Positions 15,427-23,777 of a stretch of DNA of 64,000 bases are shown here, piece by piece. This DNA is from Ampullimonas aquatilis (GTDB lineage: Bacteria > Pseudomonadota > Gammaproteobacteria > Burkholderiales > Burkholderiaceae_D): the NCBI RefSeq assembly GCF_049675895.1, contig NZ_CP183834.1, forward strand, positions 2,666,001 to 2,730,000, given 5' to 3'. Below the pieces are notes generated by a model that made no database searches, was not told the origin of the DNA, and saw only the letters and a program-made list of their open reading frames with translations. Both the position numbers and the translations under genes were made by a program. The stretch's first letter is position 1. The number at the start of each line of letters is the position of its first letter.

Positions 15427-15990
15427 ATGGCTATCAAATCTCTTGTCGACGCTAACTACCGTTTTATTGCGGCCAGTCAGGAAGTCAATGCGCGGATTAC
15501 GCAGCGGCAGCAGGCGCTGGCTTTGTATGTGACGCTGGTGGTGAGTTTGCTGGCGGCACTGGTGGCGCTCAAGCCGAGTGAGGGCAAGGAGGCGGTGCCG
15601 GTGGAATGGCTGTTGTTGGGTTTTCCGGTGGCGTCGCTATGTTTGGCTTTTTTAAACTACAAGGCCGAGTGCGCCATCACCAACTTGCGGCGTTTCATGT
15701 CGGCACTGGAACAGCTGGATAATGCACATGAATCCTTGCCCAGTTATAACACTCACCCCAAGTGGGCGCTGGGTGCCAATCAGGCACGCCGCTTTCATGA
15801 CTATGCCGCGGCAGTGCTGGTGGCGGGCGGCAATACGGTGGGGCTGGGCGCGGTGCTGAAGATTTACCCTGCCCGCGTTGCCGAAGCACCGTTGACCTTG
15901 TGGCTGTCGATCGCAGTGGCGGTGGCCTCGATCCTGATTCTGTTGCTCAGCCCACGCTGGAGCTTTACGCCGAGCGGCACGGATGAATAG
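15427..15990 (+). CDS. Uncharacterised inner-membrane protein
   Basis: 187 residues from the ATG at 15427 (the open frame extends to 15385 but without a better start). Two hydrophobic segments at about residues 33-48 and 60-78 follow an N-terminal helix (ANYRFIAASQEVNARITQRQ). A middle soluble stretch comes next, then two more hydrophobic segments near the C-terminus (AAAVLVAGGNTVGLGAVL and LWLSIAVAVASILILLL). I do not recognise the family. GC-rich codons differ from the AT-rich genes just upstream. It stands alone on the plus strand. Confidence 0.6.
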   Translation: MAIKSLVDANYRFIAASQEVNARITQRQQALALYVTLVVSLLAALVALKPSEGKEAVPVEWLLLGFPVASLCLAFLNYKAECAITNLRRFMSALEQLDNAHESLPSYNTHPKWALGANQARRFHDYAAAVLVAGGNTVGLGAVLKIYPARVAEAPLTLWLSIAVAVASILILLLSPRWSFTPSGTDE

Positions 15991-16215
15991 CGGGTGATTG
16001 AATACAGTTTGTTGATGTAGCAAGCTACGTCATCAATGACGCTGACCTTTGGATCAGATTTTAGTTAAAATTTCAACGTGCTCCTGATTGCAGGCGCACC
16101 GTAAGCGTTTACGTCAATCAACGCGCCAACTACCACCGGCCATTGCCGGGGTTGTGTTCTTCCATATGTTTGCTTTTGGAAGAGGCGCCTTGTTTGGTCG
16201 GCTTACGGAGCTTGA

Positions 16216-16482
16216 ATGAAATCTGCAAAACCCACCACCCCCTTTATTACCCACAAGTTACCGGCGCGCTATGCCAGTATTGTGATGTCCTTCTTTCTGT
16301 CCATTCTGATGACCTGTCTGGTCTCGGTGATCAGTACGTTGAAGAGCACGGGCTGGAATACACACTTTCTGGCAATCTGGCCAGCTTCATGGGCAATCTC
16401 ATGGCTGATTGCCTTTCCCATCCTGTTGCTTGTCTTGCCACTCGTCAGACGACTGACCTCACTGGTGGTCAGTCGCAGTTAA
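16216..16482 (+). CDS. DUF2798-family small membrane protein
   Basis: 88 residues with two transmembrane helices (ARYASIVMSFFLSILMTCLV and the WPASWAISWLIAFPILLLVLP region) and the basic end LVRRLTSLVVSRS. This matches the DUF2798 pattern: LP-x-RY near the N-terminus and W-(x)n-FP-x(2)-LLVLPLVRR near the C-terminus. Function unknown. The 220-base upstream leader is unusually long and contains several short inverted repeats, but I cannot assign it to a known riboswitch. A 12-pair hairpin (16492-16516) follows the stop. Confidence 0.7.
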   Translation: MKSAKPTTPFITHKLPARYASIVMSFFLSILMTCLVSVISTLKSTGWNTHFLAIWPASWAISWLIAFPILLLVLPLVRRLTSLVVSRS

Positions 16483-16491
16483 ATTTTTCTG

Positions 16492-16516
16492 CCGAAACGG
16501 TCATTGATCGTTTCGG
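16492..16516 (+). terminator. Hairpin after the DUF2798 gene
   Basis: Stem CCGAAACG (16492-16499) with CGTTTCGG (16509-16516), extendable inward through a G-U pair. Only a weak T-rich tail follows, so termination efficiency is uncertain. Confidence 0.4.
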
Positions 16517-16552
16517 TCGTTCCGGGATGACAGCCAGAAATGCAAATCCATT

Positions 16553-16623
16553 ATACTCATCTAGTGTATAAAAATAGCATCAATATTCAAGCACTTAAGA
16601 CCCTATAAAAATGCACATACTCC
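16553..16623 (+). repeat. 71-bp dispersed intergenic repeat, copy B
   Basis: Gapless alignment with copy A. Shared blocks are TAGTGTAT, AAGCACTTAAGA and CATACTCC at identical offsets. It lies between convergent genes (DUF2798 and the M23 peptidase). Confidence 0.75.
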
Positions 16624-16678
16624 TCAAAAACAGCCTTTATAGCTCGATATAAGGAGCGTTAAACAACCAGACAAAGCC

Positions 16679-17542
16679 TTAGCGCAATGCCGCCGTCCGT
16701 ACTTCTGGCCGACCATAATCGGCATTGACCAGACTCTGGTGCTGCACGGTAAAGTCCTTGTATAGCCGCGTCCAGAAGTGGGGTGTGATCGACACCACCT
16801 GACCATTGAGATTACGCAATACCGCAAAGTGCAGATGCGGCTCACTGGAGTAACCACTGTTGCCCGAACTGGCAATCACGGTACCGGCCACCACACGCAT
16901 GCCGGGTTGCACGGCGACACTGCCACGCAGCAAATGGGCGTAGAGTGCCCAGGTGCCATCATCATGCAAAATTTGCACATAGTTGGCCTCGTTGATATAT
17001 GAACGCTCCAGCAAGCCCTCACCAAAGCCCTGCTCTACGTCCACCACTACACCATCACGGGCGGCAAGTACCTTGCTGCCAACTGGCATGGGAATGTCGA
17101 TGGCATTGGCGGATTCGGCATCCTTGTGGGTTGGTAAGGGACCACCGGGTGCCTGGCTGACTCGAAAAGTTTTGCCATTTTCAAACGGCAAACGATAGAA
17201 GGCCAAACCATCGGGCACACTGTGCGGATCACCCGGCGTCCAGCCATATTGATAGGTAAAACGGTAGGGCCGACGTTGATCGACCGCCGAAAAGCTGGCA
17301 ATTTCCTGCTGGCTGGCGGCAGGCAGCACACGCTGGATCGGCCAGCTGACATCGGAATTGAGATTGTCTTCGGTCTTGAGTTCAGCCGTCAGCAGCACCG
17401 GCATGCGACCACGATTGACCGCCAACACTTTCTGGTGCGCGCCTTCCTGCACCTGACGCAATTGCACTGGCGGTGGGCCTTCGGCGTGCAGCACCGGATT
17501 GAAGCAGCAAATTAACAAACCCAACATCAGTATGAGTGGCAT
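16679..17542 (-). CDS. Exported M23-family (LytM-like) peptidase
   Basis: 287 residues from the ATG at 17542, chosen over an upstream in-frame start because GGAGG sits just before it and a signal peptide (PLILMLGLLICCFNPVLHA) follows directly. An N-terminal all-beta region is followed by the LytM domain: SANAIDIPMPVGSKVLAARDG, then YVQILHDDGTWALYAHL, and EPHLHFAVL carrying the HxH ligands. The first ligand position, usually His four residues before the Asp, is Ala here (A-N-A-I-D), so catalysis is uncertain. Family members cleave peptidoglycan cross-links or activate amidases in the periplasm. Monocistronic. Confidence 0.8.
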   Translation of the reverse strand: MPLILMLGLLICCFNPVLHAEGPPPVQLRQVQEGAHQKVLAVNRGRMPVLLTAELKTEDNLNSDVSWPIQRVLPAASQQEIASFSAVDQRRPYRFTYQYGWTPGDPHSVPDGLAFYRLPFENGKTFRVSQAPGGPLPTHKDAESANAIDIPMPVGSKVLAARDGVVVDVEQGFGEGLLERSYINEANYVQILHDDGTWALYAHLLRGSVAVQPGMRVVAGTVIASSGNSGYSSEPHLHFAVLRNLNGQVVSITPHFWTRLYKDFTVQHQSLVNADYGRPEVRTAALR

Positions 17543-17728
17543 CGCACCCTCCTTCTGTGTCATCAGATGATGCGCCTCAAACCTGCATAAAACAAGGCAC
17601 CTGGAACGAATCAGCAATGGATTCATTCTAGGCAAGTGATCTCATGTTCTATATTGTGATAAACCTGTGCTTTATAGGCTATTTATTTGAATTTACAACA
17701 TTTTCCGCACAAAAATAGTCCATACGGA

Positions 17729-19147
17729 CTAGTTCTTTTCATATTTGGCGGGCCGTCGGCCTGCCGTGTCAAGCAGACGGCCCCGCACAAAGGCAATATG
17801 GTCGCGCACATCAAACTGCAAAGAAGCAAAGCCATTGGGAATGCGCATCTGGCTGATCTGCTGCTCCACCTGATCCAGCTCGCCTAGTAATGCCTGGGCA
17901 GTCACCTGATCAGGCGCTGCCTTGATGCGTTTTTCAATGTCACGAATGGCGCGGTAATGGCGAAACAGACGATGACGAATATAGATACCCTGCAGGCGTG
18001 GCAGCCAGTCAGCCAGCGTAAAGATGATCGCCGCCAACGGCAACAGCAGCACAAACAGCCGTACCAGCAGATTGGCCGCCCAATAGGGCAGATAGCGGTA
18101 GATGAAGGGTTTGCCATCTTTATAAAGGCGCGCCACATCATCATTGACCACAAAGTCTTGCGGTTGGGTGAGCGTGGGAAAGGCTTTGGCCGGATGCAAA
18201 ATATCCGCATCCTCATGAATCTGCCGAGCTGCTTTCCAGAGCAGATAGGCAATGGCCGGATGTTCGTCGGAGCGCATCACAATACTGGCCGTGGTGGAGA
18301 GCAGCGTGACATCCTGTGTCGGCAGATTCTTCTGAAAATTGATCGTACCCTGTGGCAACACCAGCTTGGTCAAGGACGGCATGTGGCGCAAATAGCCATC
18401 GGCCAGGCGCAGGTTCATCAACTCGATCCCGGGAGCACTGAGCAAGTCCTGGATCACGGCCGATTTGACACCACTGACCATGATGGCCGCATCAATCTCA
18501 CCAGCCTTGAGGGCGGCAGCAGTCTCTTTGGCCGACAGTTCCTGACGGGCCACACCGCCTTTTTGCGCACCATTGCCCAGACCATTGATGCGCAATAAAT
18601 CCAGTGCAACCTGACGCGTACCACTGCGCGGCAAACCAATCGAAACCCGTGCACCAGCCAGATCCGTCACACGTTCGAGCATGCCGGACTTGAGCTGCGG
18701 CCAATGTGCTCGCCGCACAAAAATCCAGACTGGCTCGTTAAACATGCTACCCACCGATTGCAGGGTGGTTTTGTCGGCGGCTACTTTATCACTGTCTTCG
18801 TCCTCGTCTTCATCGGCCTGTTTGAGCAGACCATTCTGGACAAAGCCGATCATGTGTTCTGATTTGGCATCGAGCAGGCGCTCCAGATTTTCAATCGCGC
18901 CAGCCGAAGTGCGCACCTCGACCTTGACACCATCCCTGGCCAGCAAAGCCTGATACTGCAAGGCAGCCGCATGATAAGCACCGCCCTCCACGCCCGCCGT
19001 CAACACCAGTTTTTTAGGTGGCAAAGGACTACCCAGAAACCAGCTCAGCACAAACACCAGCATGGCAGCCATGACGCTCAGATAGGGCCAGATTTTTTTC
19101 AGGATTGCCACATTCTCTCCATGGATTGTTTGATCAGCGCGCACCAT
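17729..19147 (-). CDS. Membrane-anchored TAXI-family solute-binding protein
   Basis: 472 residues. An N-terminal transmembrane anchor (about residues 20-40, YLSVMAAMLVFVLSWFLGS) precedes a TAXI-type periplasmic binding domain (LVLTAGVEGGAYHAAALQYQ, then VSIGLPRSGTRQVALDLL). A second transmembrane segment (about 365-390) is followed by a C-terminal, probably cytoplasmic helical region with coiled-coil character (YRAIRDIEKRIKAAPDQ). An acidic run (DEDEDEDSDK) lies near residue 112. TRAP permease genes are absent, so it may sense rather than transport. The start is ambiguous: ATG at 19147, or a GTG at 19111 just after GGAGAG. Confidence 0.75.
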   Translation of the reverse strand: MVRADQTIHGENVAILKKIWPYLSVMAAMLVFVLSWFLGSPLPPKKLVLTAGVEGGAYHAAALQYQALLARDGVKVEVRTSAGAIENLERLLDAKSEHMIGFVQNGLLKQADEDEDEDSDKVAADKTTLQSVGSMFNEPVWIFVRRAHWPQLKSGMLERVTDLAGARVSIGLPRSGTRQVALDLLRINGLGNGAQKGGVARQELSAKETAAALKAGEIDAAIMVSGVKSAVIQDLLSAPGIELMNLRLADGYLRHMPSLTKLVLPQGTINFQKNLPTQDVTLLSTTASIVMRSDEHPAIAYLLWKAARQIHEDADILHPAKAFPTLTQPQDFVVNDDVARLYKDGKPFIYRYLPYWAANLLVRLFVLLLPLAAIIFTLADWLPRLQGIYIRHRLFRHYRAIRDIEKRIKAAPDQVTAQALLGELDQVEQQISQMRIPNGFASLQFDVRDHIAFVRGRLLDTAGRRPAKYEKN

Positions 19148-19241
19148 TATCGCGGATACGGCGCGATACCCTCAGCCCGTCACAGTTCAGCCATGCTTGA
19201 CGGCTATAATTGATGACACAGCGATCAAATGGCGAGAAAGC

Positions 19242-19664
19242 ATGCAATATCAGAGAATGGCGACCATCAGACTGTTGAGTGCCGTGTCTTTCAGCACCAC
19301 AATCATAAGTGCCTGTGGTGGTGGCAACTCAATAGAAGATCAGGTGAATAGCCTGCTGCAACAAGCCGATACCAAGAAGACTCAGGCGCTGGCAGCAGCC
19401 GTTGATACACCCTGCGATAGCGATGCGCAATGCCAGGTCTTGAGTTTTGCGACTTACACATGCGCTTCAGCAGCGGACTTTAAAATTTACTCAACAGCGG
19501 CAAGCAGTACCAATCAAACCGAAACAGCAACCCTTGAACAAAATGATCTGATTGCCCAGGCTTTGAATTTAAAAAATCCCAATATTGCCTGCACAGCGCT
19601 TGCCATCCAAAAGCCAATACCTGTTTGCGCGGCCAATCACTGCCAGGCGCAAGCTCAACGTTAA
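19242..19664 (+). CDS. Putative lipoprotein, function unknown
   Basis: 140 residues from the ATG at 19242; another in-frame ATG lies at 19257. Signal sequence with a lipobox ending ISAC-GGG. The mature part has paired cysteines (TPCDSDAQCQVLSF, TYTCAS, IACTA, VCAANHCQA) that suggest disulfides in the periplasm or outer membrane. The TPCxSDAQC pattern recalls small secreted Cys-rich domains, but I do not recognise a named family. Divergent from the TAXI gene. Confidence 0.6.
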   Translation: MQYQRMATIRLLSAVSFSTTIISACGGGNSIEDQVNSLLQQADTKKTQALAAAVDTPCDSDAQCQVLSFATYTCASAADFKIYSTAASSTNQTETATLEQNDLIAQALNLKNPNIACTALAIQKPIPVCAANHCQAQAQR

Positions 19665-19716
19665 AGACCAGCGTCAACACACCCAAAGCCGCCTTGCACG
19701 GCCTTGAGAGAATGCC

Positions 19717-20208
19717 TCAATAATGGCTCAACATTTCAGTTTGCGCCCGGATCATCAAGACACAACCTGTTTCGCTATAGCCGCCGCCATGGGGCATACC
19801 TTTAGGAGCGAGTTGATAATCGCCAGCCTGCATCAACTCACCGCCCAACCAGATTTCGCCTTCAACCAGAAAACACTCTTCATCATGCGGATGATCATGC
19901 GCCGGTATCTTGCCACCCGGTGCAACCTTGAGTAAAAAGGTGCTGGTCTCTTTTTCCTTGCGCAGGATCTTGAGTTGGATTTTGGGCAGAAAATCCAGCC
20001 ACTCGCCCTCATGGGCACGTACCGTCGGCAACTTGCTCGCCTTGTGCCACAACGGCTGTTGCTGAATATCAGCACGAACGCCATCGAGAATGCGTTGCTT
20101 GAGCCGTGCAGCAATCTCATTGGATGGCAATGCACGACCAAACTGCTCATCCAGCAGTTCAAAATCGTCGGCGTTATCGTTCATCATATTGGATGGATGG
20201 TCACTCAT
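19717..20208 (-). CDS. Cupin-domain partner of the ECF sigma factor (ChrR-like)
   Basis: 163 residues. The N-terminal 65 are helical and the C-terminal part is a cupin with metal-type ligands: HDHPHDEECFLVEGE, then PKGMPHGGG. It overlaps the ECF sigma gene by an ATGA (20205-20208), the classical arrangement of ECF sigma with ChrR-like anti-sigma. ChrR proteins have an N-terminal zinc anti-sigma domain with His-x3-Cys-x2-Cys; that motif is missing here. The protein may therefore hold or regulate the sigma factor differently, or only sense a ligand through the cupin. Confidence 0.75.
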   Translation of the reverse strand: MSDHPSNMMNDNADDFELLDEQFGRALPSNEIAARLKQRILDGVRADIQQQPLWHKASKLPTVRAHEGEWLDFLPKIQLKILRKEKETSTFLLKVAPGGKIPAHDHPHDEECFLVEGEIWLGGELMQAGDYQLAPKGMPHGGGYSETGCVLMIRAQTEMLSHY

Positions 20209-20876
20209 GCTAAACCCTCCTGACCCAGAAATTTTTTAATGTGCTGCAAACCCTGCCGGATATGCGTCTTCACCGTACCCAGGGGCAAGGCGGTATGTTC
20301 AGCAATTTCACCATGGGACAAGCCTTTGAAGTAAGCCAGTGCCAAGACCAATCGTTGCGGTTTTTCCAGCGTTTGCATGGCTTTGCTTAACTGCATGACC
20401 TGTTGACGTTGTGCCAGCAAATCCATCGGGTCAGCACCCAGGTCGGCAGCATCGTGTTCGCCTTCCACCGGTTCATCGAGCTGATCCATAAACAGCTCGA
20501 TATCATCACGCGGCTGCGCCTGATCCAGACGACGCAAATAATCGATCGCGCGACTGCGGCAAATCGTCAGCAGCCAGGCCATCGGATGACCACGCTCGTG
20601 ATCGTAATCACCCGCCTTGCGCCAAACCTGCAAATAAACCTCGGCCAGCACATCTTCAGCAGCCTCGCGCTTGCCGACAATCCGCAAGACCATCGCCCAG
20701 CTGCGCGCCAGCGTCGCTTCATAAAACAGGTTCATGGCCTTTTCTTCACCGGCAGTCATGCGTCCCAGCAGTAATGCCAAATTGGGTGCAGAACCCGCCC
20801 CCTCACCGTTATCAGTACATTGACCGACTGTATTGCTGCCTGACGCAGCAGGAACCCGTTCACACGGATCTGCCAT
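20205..20876 (-). CDS. ECF-type RNA polymerase sigma factor
   Basis: 223 residues from the ATG at 20876. The frame is open further to 21053, but that extension lacks family similarity, and no start has a strong ribosome site. Sigma region 2 (AMNLFYEATLARSWAMVLRI, then DVLAEVYLQVWRKAGDYDHE and PMAWLLTICRSRAIDYLRR) and region 4 (EKPQRLVLALAYFKGLSHGE, then LPLGTVKTHIRQGLQHIK) are both present. The cupin partner downstream suggests an ECF11-like stress regulator (singlet oxygen or organic peroxide). The target promoters are unknown. Confidence 0.85.
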   Translation of the reverse strand: MADPCERVPAASGSNTVGQCTDNGEGAGSAPNLALLLGRMTAGEEKAMNLFYEATLARSWAMVLRIVGKREAAEDVLAEVYLQVWRKAGDYDHERGHPMAWLLTICRSRAIDYLRRLDQAQPRDDIELFMDQLDEPVEGEHDAADLGADPMDLLAQRQQVMQLSKAMQTLEKPQRLVLALAYFKGLSHGEIAEHTALPLGTVKTHIRQGLQHIKKFLGQEGLA

Positions 20877-21222
20877 GCTTTCAAGCGCACGATTCGTTTC
20901 CAATTGTTCATCCTTTGCAAACGTCCACCCCCCTGAGTCGGCGCTTGGCCAGACCGGGGCCTTGATTATGGATGGATGATGTGACCACCATTTGCACCTC
21001 CCTGCAGAATGGAATGCGGTAACGCTGTCCAAATAGCTTGTTGCAACAGACACCCCCTGTTGCTCACAGGCACCAGTAAAAACCAGTCATTTCGACTCTG
21101 CTTCCATGCATTCTGGCTTTGTACGCGACAAAGATGAAATTGGATTCAAATAAATTTAAATAATAAAAATACAATCAATAGCCATTGCCAATATTCAGCC
21201 TGAGAGCCTCAGAAAGGCCAAT

Positions 21223-21735
21223 CTACCCTTGGGCAATCTGTCCATTCAGGTAAGCCTGCAAGCCTTGTTGTCCAGCGTCCATCACGGCTCGATGATTCCA
21301 GGCAAAGAGCCGACGCGCCACCGGCAAGAGCCAGCGCATCCAGGTTTTATCCACGACCACTTGCCAACGGTAATTGACTGCGGTGCCATTGGCCGTCGCG
21401 CGCAACGTCCATTCACCGCACCCGCTCACATCACCCGTTGCGCTCACCACAATTTTTTGCGGCACCACCACTTCCTGCACAGTCACCACCATCAAGAGTT
21501 GATAGCGCAATCGGCTTGACCAAATCACCAGATAAACCTGCCCGGTGGTGGGCCGCCCTGGCTTGGTCAAGCCAGGATTCAAACACTGTACCAACTTCAC
21601 ATAGGGCCACCATTGCGGCCAATCCAGCGGATTTTGCAAAGCCGCCCAGACTGCCGTAATCGGGGCATCAATCTGCCAATCAGAGACCAGATCAAACTGG
21701 CCGGTTTGCGGTATGGCCGTATTGGTTAGCTGCAT
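21223..21735 (-). CDS. SRPBCC (polyketide cyclase/START-like) protein
   Basis: 170 residues from the ATG at 21735, preceded by GAGGA; a TTG 18 bases upstream is less likely. The SRPBCC ligand-binding fold begins FDLVSDWQIDAPITAVWAAL with the usual DWPQWWPYV helix-grip start and ends with the long amphipathic helix WNHRAVMDAGQQGLQAYL. Cytoplasmic, ligand unknown. It stands upstream of the ECF/cupin pair on the same strand, 347 bp away, so it may or may not belong to the same unit. Confidence 0.75.
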   Translation of the reverse strand: MQLTNTAIPQTGQFDLVSDWQIDAPITAVWAALQNPLDWPQWWPYVKLVQCLNPGLTKPGRPTTGQVYLVIWSSRLRYQLLMVVTVQEVVVPQKIVVSATGDVSGCGEWTLRATANGTAVNYRWQVVVDKTWMRWLLPVARRLFAWNHRAVMDAGQQGLQAYLNGQIAQG

Positions 21736-21906
21736 AGCGTCCTCTTCACTCAAATATTTAACCAGCTTTTTACATGACTCAATTTCAGTACGCTGGCCGT
21801 GTCAAATTGGATGCCGGTTTTAAAAAATTAATTTGCCAGTTTTTCGAAAGCGTTGTTTGAACGGTCAAACTGGAAGTAATTTCTGGTCAAAATCAGCATA
21901 CTCATT

Positions 21907-21977
21907 GGGTGTATAAGCTCTTTTAAACTCATTAAGTGCGTATTGATTGCATATAAATAAATACTGCAAGGGAGTAA
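21907..21977 (-). repeat. 71-bp dispersed intergenic repeat, copy D (inverted)
   Basis: The reverse complement carries ACGCACTTAAT with GCACTTAA at the same offset (39) as copies A and B. The rest is more diverged. It lies in the divergent spacer between the SRPBCC gene and the dioxygenase-like gene. Confidence 0.6.
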
Positions 21978-22117
21978 ATAAAACCCCCCAATACCTTCAG
22001 ACACTGTACTCCACTAAAAACGACAGCGGGATATATGTCAACGCCGATACAAAGCCGATAAACCTGGCTTACATCGGCACACTAGACTGGCGACATTCCA
22101 ATCGCAAAGGAGCAACC

Positions 22118-22996
22118 ATGCATGCACATGACCAGGGACTGGCTCATGATCTGAATATCATTTTGCAGCGCGAAGCCAAGCGTCGCCAATTATTGCGCTG
22201 GTTATCTGTCGGCGGCGCGGTGGGCACACTGCCACTGATTGGTTGTGGCGGCGGCATGTCAGTATCGACCAGCTCGGATGCCTCATTGAGTGCAGCCACT
22301 AGCTCGAATTCCAGTAGCAGTTCCAGCAGCACCAGCTCAAGCGGCAGCTGCTCGACCATTCCCGAAGAAACGGCCGGCCCTTATCCAGGCGATGGTTCCA
22401 ACAGCAATAGCAGCGGTCTGGTCAATGTCCTGGCGCTCTCCGGTATTGTGCGCAATGACATCCGAGCCAGCTTTGGTGCTGCTGGTAGCAATATTGCCAG
22501 CGGCATACCGCTCACCGTCACCTTGCAGCTCATCAACATCAATGCCAGTTGTGCTTCGCTCGAAGGCTATGCCATTTATCTCTGGCATTGCAACCAATAT
22601 GGTCAGTACTCGCTTTATTCCAGCGGCGTCATCACCGAAAATTATTTGCGCGGCGTACAGGTCACTGACAGTTACGGTAAAGTGACTTTCACGACCATCT
22701 TTCCCGGCTGTTATTCCGGCCGCTGGCCACACATTCATTTTGAAATTTACCCAAGCCTTGCCAAGGCCACCAGCGCGGCTAATAAAATCAAGACATCGCA
22801 ACTGGCCCTGCCCAAAACCGTCTGCGATACGGTTTATGCCAGCAGCGGCTATAGCGCCAGTGTCACCAATCTCGCCAACATCAGTCTGACGACAGACAAC
22901 ATCTTTAGTGATGGCTACACTCAGCAATTGGCCACTGTTTCCGGTGACAACAGCAATGGCTATACCGCCACACTGCAAGTGGGGATCGCGGTTTAA
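22118..22996 (+). CDS. Exported intradiol ring-cleavage dioxygenase-like lipoprotein
   Basis: 292 residues from the ATG at 22118, preceded by AAAGGAG. The N-terminus is a Tat-like or lipoprotein signal (KRRQLLRWLSVGGAVG, lipobox TLPLIGC-GGG), then a Ser/Thr-rich linker (about residues 50-85). The domain has PEETAGPYPGDGSN, Tyr-containing IYLWHCNQYGQYSLY and the GRWPHIHFEIY motif with two His, the pattern of intradiol dioxygenases that bind Fe(III) through two Tyr and two His. Most such enzymes are cytoplasmic and aromatic-degrading. Exported versions exist with poorly known roles. No aromatic catabolic genes are adjacent. Confidence 0.8.
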   Translation: MHAHDQGLAHDLNIILQREAKRRQLLRWLSVGGAVGTLPLIGCGGGMSVSTSSDASLSAATSSNSSSSSSSTSSSGSCSTIPEETAGPYPGDGSNSNSSGLVNVLALSGIVRNDIRASFGAAGSNIASGIPLTVTLQLININASCASLEGYAIYLWHCNQYGQYSLYSSGVITENYLRGVQVTDSYGKVTFTTIFPGCYSGRWPHIHFEIYPSLAKATSAANKIKTSQLALPKTVCDTVYASSGYSASVTNLANISLTTDNIFSDGYTQQLATVSGDNSNGYTATLQVGIAV

Positions 22997-23084
22997 GTGA
23001 ACCGGTTTGATTGAATCACCAAAAAATCAAGAAACTTTTGCAGTTCAAAAACTTTCACCGCCAGGATGTCCAGTACATCAGGTA

Positions 23085-23225
23085 CGCCAAGGAAAATTGA
23101 CAATCAAAACCCTTTACCACGAAGGCACAAAGGACTCGCAGAAAAGCCTTGTCTGGGCAGCAGGATTTTATCGACGAAGTCTGGGGACAGCGCATTTTTT
23201 ATATTCCTACTCTGCCCCGTGTGTA
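23085..23225 (+). repeat. Degenerate dispersed repeat with GGGGACAG hairpin
   Basis: Order of blocks: ACCACGAAGGCACAAAGG, then GAAAAGCCTTGTC, then TGGGGACAGCGCATTTTTT, then CTCTGCCCC. The same blocks in the same order recur at 49480-49620, and the GGGGACAG/CTGTCCCC hairpin also occurs at 34312-34336. Confidence 0.55.
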
Positions 23226-23241
23226 AACTGCGCTGCCTTAA

Positions 23242-23311
23242 CAAGACTAACTTCGCAAGACTAACTTCGCAACTTTAACCTCGCAAGGTTAGCCTCCCAG
23301 GCTTAACTTCG
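23242..23311 (+). repeat. 14-bp tandem repeat, five units
   Basis: Units at 23242, 23256, 23270, 23284 and 23298. The first two are identical (CAAGACTAACTTCG) and the others diverge around consensus CAAGNYTAACYTCG. It is non-coding, and 14 is not a multiple of three. Confidence 0.75.
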
Positions 23312-23563
23312 TGCTCTTTATGGTAAAACAATAGTTCGCTTTTTCTCGACCTGCTGTCAGTTAAAGAAAACCTGCGTTGTTTGACGTTTCAAATCACCAG
23401 TTTTCTCTCATTACAGATTCTTTGATGCTGATCAAGTATCGAGTCATTCATTATACTTTTTTATATATTATCTGTTAGTATATTGATGTGGATGTCACCG
23501 TGACTTCCTGTGTGACCAGGGTCATGCACTTTGGTATTCATCAACCTTCATCAGGAGTACACC

Positions 23564-23755
23564 ATGCAAGCAAACGTTGGCAGTACAGATCGCATCATCC
23601 GCGTCATCATTGGTTTGGCTTTGATTGCTGGCAGCGCCACCCATACGATTGGCCCCTGGGGCTATATTGGCGTGGTTGCGGTATTGACAGGCGTGTTCCG
23701 TTTTTGCCCAGCCTATCTGCCCTTTGGTCTGAGCACCTGCAAAACCCGTGATTAA
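23564..23755 (+). CDS. DUF2892 (YgaP transmembrane-like) small membrane protein
   Basis: 63 residues from the ATG at 23564 with CAGGAG upstream. It shows the DUF2892 pattern: NVGSTDRIIRVIIGLALIAG as first helix, a Gly/Trp loop (TIGPWGYIGVVAVLTGVFRF) as second helix, and CPAYLPFGLSTCKTRD with two cysteines. These are often fused or coupled to rhodanese domains in sulfur metabolism. It is followed 22 bp later by an AhpD-like gene, likely the same transcript. Confidence 0.85.
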   Translation: MQANVGSTDRIIRVIIGLALIAGSATHTIGPWGYIGVVAVLTGVFRFCPAYLPFGLSTCKTRD

Positions 23756-23777
23756 AATTTAAATATTGAGGAGTCGC

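Larger units (their letters stand above)
22997..23563. other. Intergenic region with degenerate repeats
   Basis: About 565 bases with no credible gene; the 85-codon open frame at 23007 has no ribosome site and is made of repeat sequence. It contains a REP-like block (23085-23225) related to 49480-49620 and a five-unit 14-bp tandem repeat (23242-23311). The AT-rich stretch 23450-23485 is a likely promoter zone for the gene at 23564. Confidence 0.6.

Noticed and set aside
16020..16215. Riboswitch upstream of the DUF2798 gene
   Set aside because: The leader is long and has short inverted repeats, but I could not match it to the conserved blocks of any riboswitch class I know.
20877..21053. N-terminal extension of the ECF sigma factor
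   Set aside because: The extra 59 residues have no sigma-factor similarity and no ribosome site; a start at 20876 or later is more credible.
23007..23278. Two overlapping 70-85 codon open frames
   Set aside because: They consist of degenerate repeat sequence and part of the 14-bp tandem array, with no ribosome site.
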